Below are positions 30,607 to 31,666 of a stretch of DNA of 31,666 nucleotides, piece after piece. Positions within the stretch are counted from its first letter, which is position 1. Each line of letters opens with the position of its first letter. The notes below the pieces were generated by a model. That model did no database searches. It was not told the origin of the DNA and worked only from the letters and a program-made list of their open reading frames with translations. The stretch lies in the NCBI GenBank assembly GCA_019693395.1, contig JAAMXP010002457.1, positions 1 to 31,666 on the forward strand, written 5' to 3'. The position numbers and the translations under genes were made by a program. The DNA comes from Ettlia oleoabundans. Its lineage: Eukaryota; Chlorophyta; Chlorophyceae; Chlamydomonadales.

Positions 30607-31666
30607 ATGAGATAGAGAGCTTGCAGGAAGAGGTGAACAGGCTGCGCGAGCAGGCCCAGAGGGCGGCGGAGGAGCGCCGGGCGGCGGAAGAAGAGGCTGC
30701 CAGGTTGCAGCAGGAGGCCAGCGACGCCCAGCAGCAAGTTAACGAGCTGTCTGAGGAGGTGGAAAGGTTATCAATCATCAGCCAAAATGGTGCCATGGCG
30801 CCAGTCGTCGGGCCAGCGCCTGTGCCAGCCCCAGTCCCCACGCCGCCCCCGGCATCCCAGCCAGCCCCAAAGCCGGCGCCAGTCCCAGCGCCCGTCCCTG
30901 AACCACTCCCGGACCCGGTCCCAGGCCCCAACCCAAACCAACCCACAGATGAGTCAGAGGACGAACCCCCTGAGCCGCCTGCCCCCAACCCCCCAGCTCG
31001 CCCCCCCGGCATCTTTGGCGCCTGGCCACACCCCATGACCGGCGGCAACAACAACTACATGCAATTCCGCAGCCACTTCCGTGTGTTTACTGCCAGCTTG
31101 TACCGCAAGCTGCATGACAGAAGGGACAACAGGCGCGTGAGCGTCACGGATCTGAGTCGCCTGGAAGGTGAGCTGCGCTGTGCATTGCTGTGGTGTATTG
31201 CATGGTGCATGGCACATCGGCAAGCTTGATTTTGAATCTGCCGTTGGAGAGTGAATGCGCTTAACAAGGGCATGTGGAACTGCTAAAGTCTGACGTGACA
31301 GACAGCTTGCTGTGCTGGCGGTCCAATTTGCCCTTCTCCTGGATGTATGTAATACTGGAAAGCATACTTTATTAAGTTGCCCCCCTACAGTCGCCCCCCT
31401 GCTTTGCAGGGATGCTGTGGCTGGCGGTCAAGGCTTACTGTGCCGAGCTTTTGATGAATGAGCATAATGCAAGGGTGGCGCTAGGCCAGGACAGTGTGCT
31501 GGCTGATGCCGCTGACATCAACGATCTGACGGTGAGGCAAGCCTTTGGTTGCTCAACTTTACCACTGGGTGATGCATTGTGCACACCTATACCCTGCTTG
31601 TCGCCCGCTGGCAACAACAAAGCAGCACATGCGCGCGCCCCGCCCCCCCCCCCCGCCCCTACCACC
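30607..31666 (+). CDS. Coiled-coil and Pro-rich protein, partial at both ends
   Basis: Two exons are visible: 30607-31167 and 31410-31531, joined in phase 1, with a GTGAGG donor leading out of the window. The first encodes a clear coiled coil (SLQEEVNRLREQAQRAAEER, then EEEAARLQQEASDAQQQVNE and LSEEVERLS), then a Pro/Ala/Val linker of PVPAPVP-type repeats, an acidic patch (TDESEDEPPEPP), and the start of a folded segment (FRSHFRVFTASLYRKLHDRR, VSVTDLSRLEG). The second continues it (MLWLAVKAYCAELLMNEHNA, VLADAADINDL). The family is not recognised. The order coiled coil, Pro-rich spacer, helical domain also occurs in some Gag-like proteins, but nothing specific supports that here. Confidence 0.55.

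Noticed and set aside
30607..31666. Retrotransposon Gag assignment for the right-edge gene
   Set aside because: No zinc knuckle, protease, reverse transcriptase or long terminal repeat is visible, and the gene is interrupted by introns.

Overview
The window looks like nuclear DNA of a green alga, most likely a chlorophycean. I infer this from moderately GC-rich sequence, genes cut into many short exons, introns ending almost always in tgcag, CAG/GCN-rich coding sequence giving Ala/Gln-rich proteins, chlorophyte-type TGTAA poly(A) signals next to two stop codons, and intronic microsatellites. No bacterial operon, rRNA, tRNA or CRISPR structure was seen. Gene models were assembled by hand from splice sites, reading frame, exon phase and recognisable protein motifs. 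Almost every model closes in frame across all its exons.

Layout. (1) 1-9127, minus: one giant gene of at least 21 exons whose 3' end lies outside the window. It begins with a motif like the Sec16 C-terminal region, continues through low-complexity Ala/Gln/acidic sequence with tandem Trp-acidic repeats, and ends in long coiled coils. (2) 9892-10479, minus, and 10694-11301, plus: two small proteins with mitochondrial-type presequences, head to head across 214 bp. (3) 11552-13810, minus: a PrmA-type ribosomal protein L11 methyltransferase. (4) 14551-20081, plus: a 1358-residue protein of unknown family with repeated W-x-A-F/L-acidic motifs. (5) 20542-21796, minus, and 21971-23818, plus: two Ala-rich LEA-like proteins with mitochondrial-type N termini, head to head across 174 bp. 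(6) 24008-27316, minus: a short, divergent oxysterol-binding-protein-related protein. (7) 27650-30034, plus: a type II-like thioesterase with a complete catalytic triad. (8) 30607 to the right edge, plus: a coiled-coil/proline-rich gene, partial at both ends.

From 9.9 kb rightward the strands alternate strictly, giving four divergent pairs. Two themes recur. One is membrane traffic and lipid handling: the Sec16-motif/coiled-coil protein, the Trp-acidic protein and the OSBP-related protein. The other is organelle function and stress: the presequence proteins, the LEA-like pair and the L11 methyltransferase. The clearest unusual signal is splicing: about 8 of some 67 modelled introns appear to start with GC instead of GT, and four or five of these are fixed by protein motifs that run across the junction. 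Other points of note are the type II-like thioesterase in a eukaryote, an OSBP-related domain whose signature residues are altered, and a Sec16-type motif at the N terminus of a giant coiled-coil protein.
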